Positions 18,176-27,476 of a stretch of DNA of 64,000 bases are shown here, in pieces. Numbering within the stretch: position 1 is the stretch's first letter; each line of letters begins with the position of its first letter. The notes under the pieces were generated by a model. It searched no databases and was not told where the DNA came from. It saw only the letters and a list, made by a program, of their open reading frames with translations. Position numbers and translations under genes: made by a program. Location: NCBI RefSeq assembly GCF_040362765.1, contig NZ_BAABWK010000001.1, positions 1,775,501 to 1,839,500 of the forward strand. Reading direction: 5' to 3'. Source of the DNA: Pyruvatibacter sp. HU-CL02332. GTDB lineage: Bacteria > Pseudomonadota > Alphaproteobacteria > CGMCC-115125.

Positions 18176-19501
18176 TTACCCTTTTTTACCAAGCAGCCGC
18201 GCGAGCAAAGACCCGCTCGGTTTGCTGGAAGCTGAAATCTGTCGTCCTGAAACCGCGGAAGCGAGATGGCGCATGCCCTGCGCTGTTTTACTCCGCGCAT
18301 CAATTTCCTCGATCATCTGACCGTTATTGGCAGCTTCCCCAAACAGGGCCGCATCAAACGGCAGGACCAGCGCAGGATCCATCTCAAGTGCATCTGCAAA
18401 ATCCTTGACCGGAATTTCCGGGCGCTTGGCAATGCCAACCTGATTGATCACCAGATGAGGTGACACATCATTTGGTCGCGCTGTCTTCAAGGTATCGAGC
18501 AGGTTTTTGGTATTGCGAAGGCTGGCAAGATCAGGCGTTGCTGTCACAACAATCTCATCGGCCTCAAGCAAAAGTTTGCGTGTCCACGGTCCCCACACAT
18601 GTGGGAGATCAAGAATGACGCACGGCACTGTGTGTCGCACAACATCAAGCACTAGCTCATAGGTCTCCTCATCAATCGCGTAGTCACGATCAAGAGTGGC
18701 AGGTGCCGCAAACAGGCTTAGGTGTTCCGTGCAGCGAACCAGAAGCCGTTCCAGAAGCACGTCATCCAGCCGTTCCGGTGCGTACAAGGCATCAGCTACG
18801 CCCTGAGCAGGGTCCTGATTGAAATCAAGACCACCGGTACCAAACGCAAGGTCAAGGTCAACGACCGTGACATCTTCGTTCATGTGTTCGGAGATGCACC
18901 AGCCGGCATTGTGAGCCAAGGTGCTGGAGCCTGCGCCGCCACGTGCACCAACAAACGCGATCGTGCGTCCAAGCGGTGGTGCTTCAGGGTCGGCATAGAG
19001 CGTCGAAATGCTCTCGACAATCTGCAGCGGGTTAAGTGGTGCCACGAGATAGTCGTTCACGCCTTTGCGAATGAGCTCGCGGTAGAGCGTGATGTCATTT
19101 GCATGACCAACCACAACAATGCGTGTGCCTGCATCACAGACTTCCGCCAGCTTATCCAGAGACCCCAGAATCTGTGAGCCGCCAAGCTGGCTTTCCACAA
19201 TGATGAGGCCGGGCGTAGGCGTATCCACATAATGCGATACGGCTGCTGCAATGCCACCCATGTGGACGGTGAGATGGGCCTTTGCCAGACGCCGGTCCTG
19301 GGCAGCACGTTGCAGCGAAACACCAACGTCCGGCGTTTCGCAGAACGCCTGAATGGTTACGCGCGGCACTGGCCGAATGATCTGGCCATCACCAGCTTCT
19401 GGTGCCTCGTAAGGCTCCATGGGCACAGGCTGTGGCGCAGTCATTTCCTGATCATCAGGAAAAGGCGGCATCTGCGGATCTATCTGATGGGCTTCGCTCA
19501 T
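18176..19501 (-). CDS. cpaE: Pilus localisation/assembly protein CpaE/TadZ
   Basis: A 441-residue protein with an N-terminal receiver-like domain (about 55-170) and a C-terminal ParA/MinD-type domain. The P-loop reads GARGGAGSSTLAHN: the usual lysines are absent, a known trait of CpaE/TadZ, so nucleotide hydrolysis may be weak. The family places the pilus machine at the cell pole. The ATG at 19501 is preferred over a TTG at 19510. It overlaps no neighbour but is tightly spaced with cpaD and cpaF. Confidence 0.93.
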   Translation of the reverse strand: MSEAHQIDPQMPPFPDDQEMTAPQPVPMEPYEAPEAGDGQIIRPVPRVTIQAFCETPDVGVSLQRAAQDRRLAKAHLTVHMGGIAAAVSHYVDTPTPGLIIVESQLGGSQILGSLDKLAEVCDAGTRIVVVGHANDITLYRELIRKGVNDYLVAPLNPLQIVESISTLYADPEAPPLGRTIAFVGARGGAGSSTLAHNAGWCISEHMNEDVTVVDLDLAFGTGGLDFNQDPAQGVADALYAPERLDDVLLERLLVRCTEHLSLFAAPATLDRDYAIDEETYELVLDVVRHTVPCVILDLPHVWGPWTRKLLLEADEIVVTATPDLASLRNTKNLLDTLKTARPNDVSPHLVINQVGIAKRPEIPVKDFADALEMDPALVLPFDAALFGEAANNGQMIEEIDARSKTAQGMRHLASAVSGRQISASSKPSGSLLARLLGKKG

Positions 19502-19512
19502 CTGTCTCAAGC

Positions 19513-20211
19513 TCAGTTCTCGTTGACCTGACTGGATGCGCCGGATTCTTCCTCTGCGCGTTCAGTCTGAGTTGTTTCACCGGCGCGATAGCGCTCAAGC
19601 ACGACGTCGCGGCGCTGGGCGTCCGACGGTGCAACGCCGCGTGGAGCGACGAGGTCACCTGGATCAGCCACCATGACCGCCAAATTGTTTTGTGATGCAC
19701 ACCCGAAGTTCGCGGAGCGGGTGTTGCGTGGATTGTAGGCCATGTCTTCGGACCAGTTTCCGCATGGAGAGGGCGTGGCCACATATTGTGTGAAGGACAG
19801 GATCAAAGGCGCGTCAGACGCAGCACCTGATGCACGATAATGGCTCAGACGAAGACGGTTGGTGCCAACAGCCATGCCATCAAGCAGCGTTTCCACTTCA
19901 GCCGCAGCGCGAGATGCCGCACCGCGATTGGGTGCACCGGTTGGAATGGACATGACCATGGGTCCGTTGCCGCGGCTGCGGTAGTGAAGCGCGAATGACT
20001 TGAGGCGCCCGATGTCATCATCGGTCAGAGAGGTCGAGTCCGGTGCCACATGCACCATCAACGACGCTGCCTGCGTATCCACAGTGATGGGATGCGTCTG
20101 TTTGACCGAGGCCGCTTGCAGCGGACCATTCTGACCAAAGCCGCCGCACGCACCAAGGCTCAGTGCCAGGGCAGCAACGGCGAGAACAGGAAGGCGGAAC
20201 ATCTTACGCAT
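19513..20211 (-). CDS. cpaD: Pilus assembly lipoprotein CpaD
   Basis: A 232-residue lipoprotein: the signal ends LSLGAC with the lipid-carrying Cys at residue 22. The family segment PCGNWSEDMAYNPRNTRSAN followed by FGCASQNNLAVMVADPGDLV (about residues 148-187) is diagnostic. CpaD helps the CpaC secretin in the outer membrane. Seven bases separate it from cpaC. Confidence 0.94.
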   Translation of the reverse strand: MRKMFRLPVLAVAALALSLGACGGFGQNGPLQAASVKQTHPITVDTQAASLMVHVAPDSTSLTDDDIGRLKSFALHYRSRGNGPMVMSIPTGAPNRGAASRAAAEVETLLDGMAVGTNRLRLSHYRASGAASDAPLILSFTQYVATPSPCGNWSEDMAYNPRNTRSANFGCASQNNLAVMVADPGDLVAPRGVAPSDAQRRDVVLERYRAGETTQTERAEEESGASSQVNEN

Positions 20212-20218
20212 TGCCGCA

Positions 20219-21796
20219 TCACTCCATAATGAAACCGACAGGGCCCTGAAGCTGTTCCTTCAGGTCCTTCTTGCCGGCGCTCTTGGTGCCATTGAGGCGA
20301 CCAAGAAGAATGGTTTCCAGATCACTTGCCGGTACATGCTCGTCGGTGGGCAGCACGAAATCGCTCTCGTGCTTGGGATCCACCAGATACGGGGTCACGA
20401 TGACAACCAGCTCGGTCTCTGCATTGAGATAGTCACGTGACCGGAACAGGGACCCGAGAATGGGAATGTCCTTGGCACCGGGTACGCCGTCGATGTTCTG
20501 ACGGGTTGATTCCTGCAACAGGCCGGCGAGGGCAAGCGATCCACCAGATGGCAGCTCAACAGCCGTTTCAGCGCGACGTACGCGCAGGGCCGGGATGGTA
20601 ATGCCGTTCAACTGTGAGGTCGTACCGTCGGAGTTTGTGACAGTGCCACCCTGAACCACGAAGGAACCTTCAGAAGACAGCTCACTAACCTCGGTTGAAA
20701 TCTTGAGACTGATACGGCCCTCAGAAAGCACAACCGGCGTGAAGGAGAGGCCAACACCAAAGGGCTTGAACTCGATACGCACATTGCCGCTGTTGTCGCG
20801 ATCAGATGGAACGGGGAATTCGCCACCAACAAGGAAGTTGGCGCTTTCACCCGTGATGGCCGTCAGTGTCGGTTCGGCAAGCGTGCGCAAAAGGCCATTG
20901 CGTTCCAGGGCGCGCAGGGCGCCGTCCACGTAGGAGCCAGCTGAATCGTTGAAAGAGATACCGCTTGATTGCGGGAACACGGTGCCGCCCGCAGTTGAGG
21001 GGCGCACTGATGTCGGCGCAGACGTCAGGCCACCCAGCGCACGACCCTGAACGGAGAACGCGTTGTTGGTCTGAAGGCGCAGGGCAAGGTCACCAATGGA
21101 TGAGATGGAGGACAGATCGATGCCCAGTTGCTTGATCAGGGTCCGCTGCATTTCAGCAATCGTGACCTTGAGCATGACCTGCTCTTTGCCATCGATTGAA
21201 AGCATGTTGAGCACTTTTTCGTCGTCGCCGACGAACCGCGCCGCAATCTCGCGTGCCTTGCTGGAGGCAGCCGCGTTGGGCACAACGCCGGTCAGCATCA
21301 GATTGTCATTGATCGGTTCAACGCTGATCCGTGCATCAGGAAGGTGACGGCCCAGCATGCCAAGCAGCGAGTCGATGTCGCGCTCTACCCGAATTTCAAG
21401 ATTGAGAACCTGGCGGCCTGCTGCATCAAAGAAGAAGGCGTTGGTTTCACCAACTTCCATGCCCAGCAGATAAGTCCGCCGCGCGCTGCGGACGATGGCA
21501 TCCGCAATTTCAGGGTTGGCGATCAGAACGTCGGACGCATCAACCGGCAGTTCAACCACGGCTGACTTGTTGAGCCCAAGGCTCAAGACCTGACTGTTGG
21601 CACTGGCCCCGCCCGGATCGACCTTGACCACCGGGCTGCCTTCTTCGCCACCGAGCAGCTGCGCGGCCCGCGTGGGAGCAGCAGCCGGGCCGGCTGTCAG
21701 CATGAACGCAATGAATGCTGCAACAAACGCGTTGCGCAGCATTTCAAACCGGTCCATGCGGTTGGATGAGGGGGAAAGGCGCATCAATTCACTCAT
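20219..21796 (-). CDS. cpaC: Outer-membrane secretin CpaC/RcpA
   Basis: A 525-residue secretin that forms the outer-membrane channel for the Flp pilus. It has an N-terminal pilus-formation domain (LGLNKSAVVELPVDASDVLI, about 70-145), a BON-like region, then the secretin domain with VEFKPFG-like strands and the conserved LALAGLL and VPGAKDIPILGSLFRS near residues 425-450. A membrane signal is at about 20-42. It overlaps cpaB by four bases. A stand-alone copy of its N-terminal domain is encoded at 24998-25558. Confidence 0.96.
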   Translation of the reverse strand: MSELMRLSPSSNRMDRFEMLRNAFVAAFIAFMLTAGPAAAPTRAAQLLGGEEGSPVVKVDPGGASANSQVLSLGLNKSAVVELPVDASDVLIANPEIADAIVRSARRTYLLGMEVGETNAFFFDAAGRQVLNLEIRVERDIDSLLGMLGRHLPDARISVEPINDNLMLTGVVPNAAASSKAREIAARFVGDDEKVLNMLSIDGKEQVMLKVTIAEMQRTLIKQLGIDLSSISSIGDLALRLQTNNAFSVQGRALGGLTSAPTSVRPSTAGGTVFPQSSGISFNDSAGSYVDGALRALERNGLLRTLAEPTLTAITGESANFLVGGEFPVPSDRDNSGNVRIEFKPFGVGLSFTPVVLSEGRISLKISTEVSELSSEGSFVVQGGTVTNSDGTTSQLNGITIPALRVRRAETAVELPSGGSLALAGLLQESTRQNIDGVPGAKDIPILGSLFRSRDYLNAETELVVIVTPYLVDPKHESDFVLPTDEHVPASDLETILLGRLNGTKSAGKKDLKEQLQGPVGFIME

Positions 21797-22626
21797 TGGC
21801 CTGTCCTTGGTAGCTCAAGCGACTGAACGCCATAGCGCACGACAGTGACAGCGGAGCCGCGGCGCGCCTGTGTGTTACGATTCTTGCCAAGGACGCCCGT
21901 ATCCACCGGGCCGCCGGTGGCGGTATCTTCAAGGCTGCGCAGGGACAACCACAGATCGCCCATAGCCTGCGAGCGGGCGAGTGTTTCAGCCTGCTTGGGT
22001 GTCAGCTCAAGCGTAGCCGTCTTGCCGACAGCGATCTTCTCGCCTGTGTCGTCGTTTGTTTCACCGAATGCCTGGTCGATCGCCAGCACCCGAACATTCG
22101 CCAGCACAGTGTCGCTGACAACAATGGAGTCGCGACCTGTATCATTGCGTGATTCATGGGTGACGATGACGTCTACCCGGTCACCGGGAAGAATGAACCC
22201 GCCAGCGCCGGTCTCAGGCGAGATCGCAACCGACACGGCGCGCATCCCTTTGCCAAGCCGCGCCGCCATAAAGCCCGCGGATGTAGTGTCGATGACCTTG
22301 CCGTTGGTAATCGGCTCACCCTGCATCATGGCAGAACGGACAAGCGCTCCCTGCATGCCGATCATGGCATCGGGTGTCTGATCCTTGACCACATATCCAG
22401 AAGCCAGTGCCTCCGTCGGCCATGTCTGCCAGCGCATGTCGCCCGGCGTTACCTTTGCGCCAACCTGCAGGTCGCGGGCAGCAACAAGAACTTCGTCCGT
22501 CACGATCTGTGGTTCAGGTGCCTGCACCTGCTGCACATCCGTGCCGACAAAAGACGACGCAAGCCATGCAGCAGCGGCAGCTGCCAGCACGGCAAGAATG
22601 AGAACGGCGATGCGGGCAACGGACAT
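21793..22626 (-). CDS. cpaB: Pilus assembly protein CpaB/RcpC
   Basis: A 277-residue periplasmic protein anchored by an N-terminal helix (about 5-25). A SAF domain follows (VLVAARDLQVGAKVTPGDMRWQ), then the RcpC domain with SPETGAGGFILPGDRVDVIVT near residue 135. It stabilises the secretin. Its stop overlaps the cpaC start (ATGA). Confidence 0.95.
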   Translation of the reverse strand: MSVARIAVLILAVLAAAAAAWLASSFVGTDVQQVQAPEPQIVTDEVLVAARDLQVGAKVTPGDMRWQTWPTEALASGYVVKDQTPDAMIGMQGALVRSAMMQGEPITNGKVIDTTSAGFMAARLGKGMRAVSVAISPETGAGGFILPGDRVDVIVTHESRNDTGRDSIVVSDTVLANVRVLAIDQAFGETNDDTGEKIAVGKTATLELTPKQAETLARSQAMGDLWLSLRSLEDTATGGPVDTGVLGKNRNTQARRGSAVTVVRYGVQSLELPRTGQ

Positions 22627-22801
22627 TAGCCGGGCTTTCGCGATGTGCGCATAAGTAAGCGCGTTGTGGGGTGCGGGAACGCGCGCGAACGCAATGCGGG
22701 CTCCTGCATGGGGGTATCAAACCGGGAATTCGTCAATTCGCGGTTAACCGTGTTGGTCAAATGCAATGCTGAAGCAGCAAAAGGAGGGTGGGACAGGTGG
22801 G

Positions 22802-23338
22802 TCATGCAGCACCTGCAATCCAGGCACTTTGTCCAAACACCAGCAGGCCGCCTGCAGCAAGCGCCAGCCCATAGGGCACGCCTTCCTTGGGGTCATGCAG
22901 GCGCATCAGCCAACCCTGGGCCGCCAGAGGTGCCGGCATCGGCAGTTTGCGGAAGGACAAAAGAGCAAGCGTCAGGAAGCCGCCGAGAACTGTGGAAATC
23001 AGCGCGAAACCAAGAATGTGATAGGGGCCGAGCCAAAGTGCAGTTGCTGCAAAAAACTTGGCATCGCCGCCGCCAATCCAGCCGGTTGCAAACAGCCCCA
23101 TGCAAATAATGAGAGCGCCAAAGCCTACAGCCACGTGCAGGCCCAGTGTCTCAAGCGGCATAGCCGTGCCGGCCGCCGCAATGGGAAAGGCCATGGCCAG
23201 TGTGCCCGTCAGCCAGTTTGGAATGCGCATGCTTGCTGCATCAGATGCGGCAGCCGCAATCATCAAGGCAGGAAAAACGCCAACAACAGCCCATTGCAAA
23301 AGCGAATAGGCCGGCAGCGTGGCAAGATCTGGCATCAT
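22802..23338 (-). CDS. cpaA: Prepilin peptidase CpaA/TadV (A24)
   Basis: A 178-residue membrane aspartyl peptidase with about six helices that cleaves Flp and pseudopilin leaders. Catalytic aspartates are in AAASDAASMRIPNW and GGGDAKF. The ATG at 23338 is preferred because CGGAG lies upstream at usable spacing; ATG 23356, ATG 23371 and TTG 23383 are alternatives. The gap of 175 bases to cpaB includes a CGGTTAACCG palindrome at 22741. Confidence 0.9.
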   Translation of the reverse strand: MMPDLATLPAYSLLQWAVVGVFPALMIAAAASDAASMRIPNWLTGTLAMAFPIAAAGTAMPLETLGLHVAVGFGALIICMGLFATGWIGGGDAKFFAATALWLGPYHILGFALISTVLGGFLTLALLSFRKLPMPAPLAAQGWLMRLHDPKEGVPYGLALAAGGLLVFGQSAWIAGAA

Positions 23339-23459
23339 TTCGTGAGGCTCCGACATCAGCGTTGAGCCCATTAAGCCCGCCAAGCCGTAAACCCCGGGTA
23401 AACCTTAAAATGTGAGCCAATCTGTCCGCATTCCTGATCCTGAAAGCTCTGGCATGCAG

Positions 23460-23494
23460 ACAAAGAAAAAGGCCGCCGGGAAAACCCGGCGGCC
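23460..23494 (-). terminator. Terminator after flp
   Basis: A perfect 10-bp stem (ggccgccggg, four-base loop, cccggcggcc) followed on the minus strand by TTTTTCTTT. It ends the flp transcript and probably sets high pilin over downstream expression. Confidence 0.93.
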
Positions 23495-23534
23495 TCGATC
23501 TTTTCCAGCGAAAACGCCGGGAAAATGAAGTGGC

Positions 23535-23699
23535 TTACTTCATTTCGTCAGAAACACTGCCGAACGTCGTGCCGATGTTCGTGCCCAGTGTGTTGACGGC
23601 CGTGATGATCGCAACAGCGATACCGGCAGCAATAAGACCATATTCGATGGCCGTGGCGCCGGATTCATCACCGGCAAAACGCTTCATAAAATGGCTCAT
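23535..23699 (-). CDS. flp: Flp-type major pilin
   Basis: A 54-residue pilin precursor. The leader MSHFMKRFAGDESG is followed by ATAIEYGLIAAGIAVAIITA, with Glu +5 and Tyr +6 after the cleavage Gly, exactly the Flp motif. The start at 23699 has a near-perfect AGGAGG upstream; a longer frame from 23786 is not supported. It has its own terminator and AT-rich upstream region, so it is likely a separate, highly expressed transcript. Confidence 0.97.
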   Translation of the reverse strand: MSHFMKRFAGDESGATAIEYGLIAAGIAVAIITAVNTLGTNIGTTFGSVSDEMK

Positions 23700-24019
23700 A
23701 AAAGCCTCCTCTGGATCAATCCAAGTTGTCGCGACTGTGTCGAAACAGCCCCTAAAAAGACGTTGGCAGTCGGGACAGGCCACCAAATCGCCTGTAGTGC
23801 AAAATAAGGGGAGGCGCTTACTCGTGTATTAATTGGATATGTAAAACCAAGTGCTTTCAGAAAAAAATCGGATGGCACAGTAAAATCACAAGTCTAGATA
23901 AGTATTCGACTAAAAGTAGAAGTGATTATGTATTCTTGGGACTGTGTCAGCTTACTTGGCATGTGCAGTTTGGTTAACAAATTGCTGATGTGCAGGAACT
24001 GTAAATGGCGAAGTGTGCT
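23700..24019. other. AT-rich intergenic region upstream of flp
   Basis: About 320 bases with no gene, clearly richer in A/T than the flanks, between flp and the Crp-like gene. It should contain the flp promoter and 5' leader. A near-palindrome TTTGGTTAACAAA at 23970-23982 and poly-A stretches are present; no clear sigma-54 site was found. Confidence 0.6.
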
Positions 24020-24763
24020 CTATTTTTGGGAGGTAGCTGCGGTAGAGGCCAATGTCCGCAGCTTTTCTGCATCAAGAATGCAAAGGCCTGGATAGCGCCG
24101 TTCCACACAGCCGGATTTGACCAGGCTGGCGAGACTTGCAGCGACTTCTGCCTCGCTCAGGCCCGTCCAGTCCGCAAGTTCTCTGTGGCGGGGCAAGCGG
24201 GAGATAAGCAGGCCGTCGTCCATCTTGGAATCGGCTTCCGCCATGCGCAGCAATTCTGAGTACAGCATATGGCTGCTGCCGCTGGCCTCTCCGGGCGTGC
24301 GGGGGGCTTGCGTCATGGTATCGCGCGCATGGGCACGCATCAGCTCCAGGGCGATCACCGGATGTGCCTCGATCAACATGCAAAAGGCCGAAGCGGGCAG
24401 AAACGATACTTCCGTGCTGCTGAGGGCTACGGCAGAAAGCTTCGGTGTTTCTCCGGTAAGCGCCTCAAGGTGACCAAACACGCCCCCATCAGTCACATCG
24501 AAAAAGGCGACGTCTCCGTGGCGGTCTGGCGGAAGAGACACCCGCACCGCACCGTGAGTCACAAAAGCAACGCTTGTTTCACCGGCACCGGGGCCACCAA
24601 CAATATCCCCTGCCGAATAGGAGATGAAACGGCTTGCTTTGGCAGCATTATCCCTGTCCTCACGCATCAATCCGCCGAGGCAGGTGACAGAAGACAGCGA
24701 CCCTGTGTGCTCAGGTAAGAGGGCGGCCTTGGTGTGCATCTGGCGGCGATGTGCAGTTGGCAT
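24020..24763 (-). CDS. Crp/Fnr-family transcriptional regulator
   Basis: A 247-residue regulator with a cyclic-nucleotide-binding-like N-terminal domain (about 40-150) and a C-terminal winged helix (RHRELADWTGLSEAEVAASLASLVKSGCVE, split by the family HTH pattern). It lacks the Cys cluster of Fnr. It sits between flp and a divergent pilus gene, so control of the tad locus is the natural hypothesis. The ATG at 24763 is chosen over TTG 24778; 24739 is also possible. Confidence 0.82.
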   Translation of the reverse strand: MPTAHRRQMHTKAALLPEHTGSLSSVTCLGGLMREDRDNAAKASRFISYSAGDIVGGPGAGETSVAFVTHGAVRVSLPPDRHGDVAFFDVTDGGVFGHLEALTGETPKLSAVALSSTEVSFLPASAFCMLIEAHPVIALELMRAHARDTMTQAPRTPGEASGSSHMLYSELLRMAEADSKMDDGLLISRLPRHRELADWTGLSEAEVAASLASLVKSGCVERRYPGLCILDAEKLRTLASTAATSQK

Positions 24764-24997
24764 AGGTTTGGCCCGCAAGTGAATTGAATATGGAGGCTGT
24801 GGTGAAACAGCCCAGCGCCCCTGTTTGTAGGGCTGTGCGGCTAAGGCTGGGCTAAGGACCCTTTGAAAGGCTTAGACAAATCAGGTGTAAAGGTGGGCCA
24901 AAGCTGAACAGCTCCCTTTGGGGTTTCTTCACCATTTCAAGCGAGGCTGGCGGTCAGGATTTGAAGACCTTTGTTTGGACCGACCTGGGAGCGCCCC

Positions 24998-25558
24998 ATG
25001 CGCGAAACACTTATTGCCCCCGCCAAGGATGCATTGACTGCAGCTAAGCAGGCGGCACGGGCCGCGTGCATCGCTGCGGCGATCCCGGCTGTTCTGGCAT
25101 CCATCCCCGTGCACTCGGCCCAGGCCGGCGGCATGTACGAGATGGTGTCCCACGACTTCAAGGTCGGCATTGATCAGGCAAAGATGCTGCGCATCGAAGG
25201 CGCCGCAGCCATTGTTGCTGTGGGTAACCCATCCATCGCCGACGCGATTCTGCAGGGTCCCGACATGCTGCTGTTGATCGGCCGCACATATGGAGCAACC
25301 AATGTTCTGGTGTTTGATCACGACGGCAATGAAACAGCCTCGCTGATTGTGAATGTGGTCGATGCCGCACCGCGCCTCCTGACGCTCCATCGGGGCAACG
25401 CGCAGGCAAGCTACAATTGCGCTCCCCACTGTCAGCCTGTGCTGCGTATCGGCGATGACGAGACCGTAACAGAGCGGATCACGACGCAGAGTGGCAACAA
25501 GATGGGCCTGGCGACAGAAGGCGCCGAGGCAACAGCGCAGGGGTCCAGCGAAGAGTAA
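24998..25558 (+). CDS. Stand-alone pilus-formation (CpaC N-terminal) domain protein
   Basis: A 186-residue exported protein with a signal helix (about 15-42, ending SAQAGG). Residues 50-125 match the N-terminal domain of CpaC: the pattern of bias to a fixed strand, GNPSIADAIL, GRTYGATNVLVFD and an Asn-rich final strand can be laid over NPEIADAIV, GMEVGETNAFFFD in the cpaC product of this window. No secretin domain follows. GGGAG eight bases upstream supports the ATG at 24998. Probably an accessory of the secretin. Confidence 0.82.
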   Translation: MRETLIAPAKDALTAAKQAARAACIAAAIPAVLASIPVHSAQAGGMYEMVSHDFKVGIDQAKMLRIEGAAAIVAVGNPSIADAILQGPDMLLLIGRTYGATNVLVFDHDGNETASLIVNVVDAAPRLLTLHRGNAQASYNCAPHCQPVLRIGDDETVTERITTQSGNKMGLATEGAEATAQGSSEE

Positions 25559-25589
25559 GCCGCACTAGCCACTTTGGTTATGTGAATAG

Positions 25590-25619
25590 AAAAACCCCGG
25601 CACATGTGCCGGGGTTTTT
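25590..25619. terminator. Bidirectional terminator
   Basis: A 30-base perfect palindrome with a GC core (ccccggcaca and complement) framed by five A and five T. It lies between convergent stops at 25558 and 25659 and should work both ways. Confidence 0.93.
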
Positions 25620-25658
25620 GTTTGTCGCAGTAGGTCGAAGCCAGCTGAAGGGTATGTC

Positions 25659-27245
25659 CTACTTGGCCAACCGCAGATTGCTGAGGTCATAGGCAATGGC
25701 CTGGAACGCTTCGCGCAGCTGCTCGTTGCTCGGGCTATCGAAATAGAGCTCTGGCTCTGTCGCGCACTCACGGAACACGTCTTCAAGCGTTGGCGAGTTG
25801 AGCTGGAAGGTGATGGTGTAGATGCGTACGCCCTGATCCTTAATCCGGGTGCACATTTCCTCGACCTTCTTGTCTACCTTGCCGCGCGCGGTGCCAATGT
25901 CATTGGTGCCAAGGCGCTGTTTGCCGATATAGCCAAAGCTTGTGTAGTCGGATTTATTGAACGTGCTCTGGCTCACAATCTCGTTGTTGCCATCTGTCAG
26001 CAGGATCAAGGCCTTCTGCACATCAGGATCTGTGAAGCTGCGGCCTTCGGTGAAGGGCGCACCGGGCGACAGAACACGCCAGCCCCATGCAAGACCTTCA
26101 GCAATGTTGGTGCCCGAATTGTACCAGGGTTCCATGGCACGCACTTCGTTGACCAACGTCGCTTTGGAGTTCGTCAAGGGGACAAGCGGGCGAGCACAAC
26201 TCTTGTTGGGGCCTTTGGTGCTGGACGGGATTTCATCGACCGACACATTGTAGCCCATGTATTTCGCGCCATTCTTTTGGCGCTTCTTCTTCTTCCCGCT
26301 AATGCGGTCGTCCGCATAGTCGTTGTGCGCATTGTCTTCTGTATCGGGTTCGTCCGGCCAGAAGTAGGGAACAAACAGCGTGTTGGCATTGGTCTTTGTC
26401 GGTGCTGTGTCGAGCGTGTCATAAGGTTCAGGGCGCATCTCCACGCAACCTTTCCAGGTTGCGTTCTTTATCCCGTTAAACAGCTCAAAGTGGTTGGTTG
26501 GCCCCTTGTTGGGATCAAAGTTCTCGCCGTGATACTTGGAGTTTCCATCCACATCCATCCAGTTCATGTCGAAGCCATCGGCTTTGATGTTCACTGACGT
26601 GACAAACGGAACGAGTGACATGCGCAGCAGTTCAGGCGTGTCCTGATCACCAAACAAAATGGTCACGAGGTCTTCTGAAGCTGTCCGCAGAGCGCCGATT
26701 TTCCCGTTCCACGCCATGGAGCCGGTATTATCGAGGACCATGGCGATCTCCAGCGCCTTCGACTCGCGTACCACAGTGATTTCACTGCCAACGGTCAATT
26801 TGTCGAAACCGACAACACTCATAATCGTGGTAGGGAGTTCGGCTGTTGCCGCCAATGTCACGCTGCTGTCGCCTGGTGTCAGCAACAGTTTGCCAGGAAC
26901 ACCGACTTCCTTGTCATTGTAGTTTGCGTCGAAAAAACTCTGCGCCACAGCAAGCATTTGTTCAGTCGTCGCTGCTGGAGAGGCACCAACAGCAAGGCCT
27001 GCGGCATCAAGTGCCCGTTCCAGCCGCTGCTGCACAATAAAGGCACGGTTCAAATCAACAGCGGCGCCTGCAGCAGCCGTCAGGGGGAGCAGCGACAGGG
27101 CGAAGATCATCGCAAGGTTGCCACGCTGATCCGCTGCGAAGTCCGTTGCGAACTTTCGCACCAGAAGAGATGTTGCGATGTCGCGAATGCCCGTGGAAAG
27201 GGAAACCCGGCAAGCGCGTGCAAAATGGAAAATGGTGTGACGCAT
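25659..27245 (-). CDS. TadG-like pilus protein with von Willebrand A domain
   Basis: A 528-residue protein anchored by an N-terminal helix (QRGNLAMIFALSLLPLTAA, about 38-60) of the TadE/TadG type, followed by a VWA domain. The metal site begins with DNTGS in AMVLDNTGSMAW and continues with ILLTDGNNE. A lysine/arginine-rich insertion (KKKKRQKNG) lies in the middle. Such proteins act in Tad pilus adhesion. The ATG at 27245 has CGGAA upstream; 27323 is a longer alternative without support. Confidence 0.87.
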   Translation of the reverse strand: MRHTIFHFARACRVSLSTGIRDIATSLLVRKFATDFAADQRGNLAMIFALSLLPLTAAAGAAVDLNRAFIVQQRLERALDAAGLAVGASPAATTEQMLAVAQSFFDANYNDKEVGVPGKLLLTPGDSSVTLAATAELPTTIMSVVGFDKLTVGSEITVVRESKALEIAMVLDNTGSMAWNGKIGALRTASEDLVTILFGDQDTPELLRMSLVPFVTSVNIKADGFDMNWMDVDGNSKYHGENFDPNKGPTNHFELFNGIKNATWKGCVEMRPEPYDTLDTAPTKTNANTLFVPYFWPDEPDTEDNAHNDYADDRISGKKKKRQKNGAKYMGYNVSVDEIPSSTKGPNKSCARPLVPLTNSKATLVNEVRAMEPWYNSGTNIAEGLAWGWRVLSPGAPFTEGRSFTDPDVQKALILLTDGNNEIVSQSTFNKSDYTSFGYIGKQRLGTNDIGTARGKVDKKVEEMCTRIKDQGVRIYTITFQLNSPTLEDVFRECATEPELYFDSPSNEQLREAFQAIAYDLSNLRLAK

Positions 27246-27476
27246 CTGTTTTCCGCCGATGCTCCTTGGACCGGGTTGCCCCGATGGATCGTCTGGCCAG
27301 ACCACAATCGGCAAGCCGGACATAGGCCACCCCTGACCTCAATTAGGTTTTCAAGATAATGCCGGGGTGATGAAGCGGACCTTAAGAAAACTGGTTACCA
27401 GAGCGTGAAGACAACGCTTCGTTTTGTCATTTAGCGCTTGCCGGTTTGGTAACGTCAGCGCGCGTAAAACGTCCGC

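Noticed and set aside
23871-23890. TGGCAC as a sigma-54 promoter near flp
   Set aside because: The needed TTGC element is missing at the right spacing.
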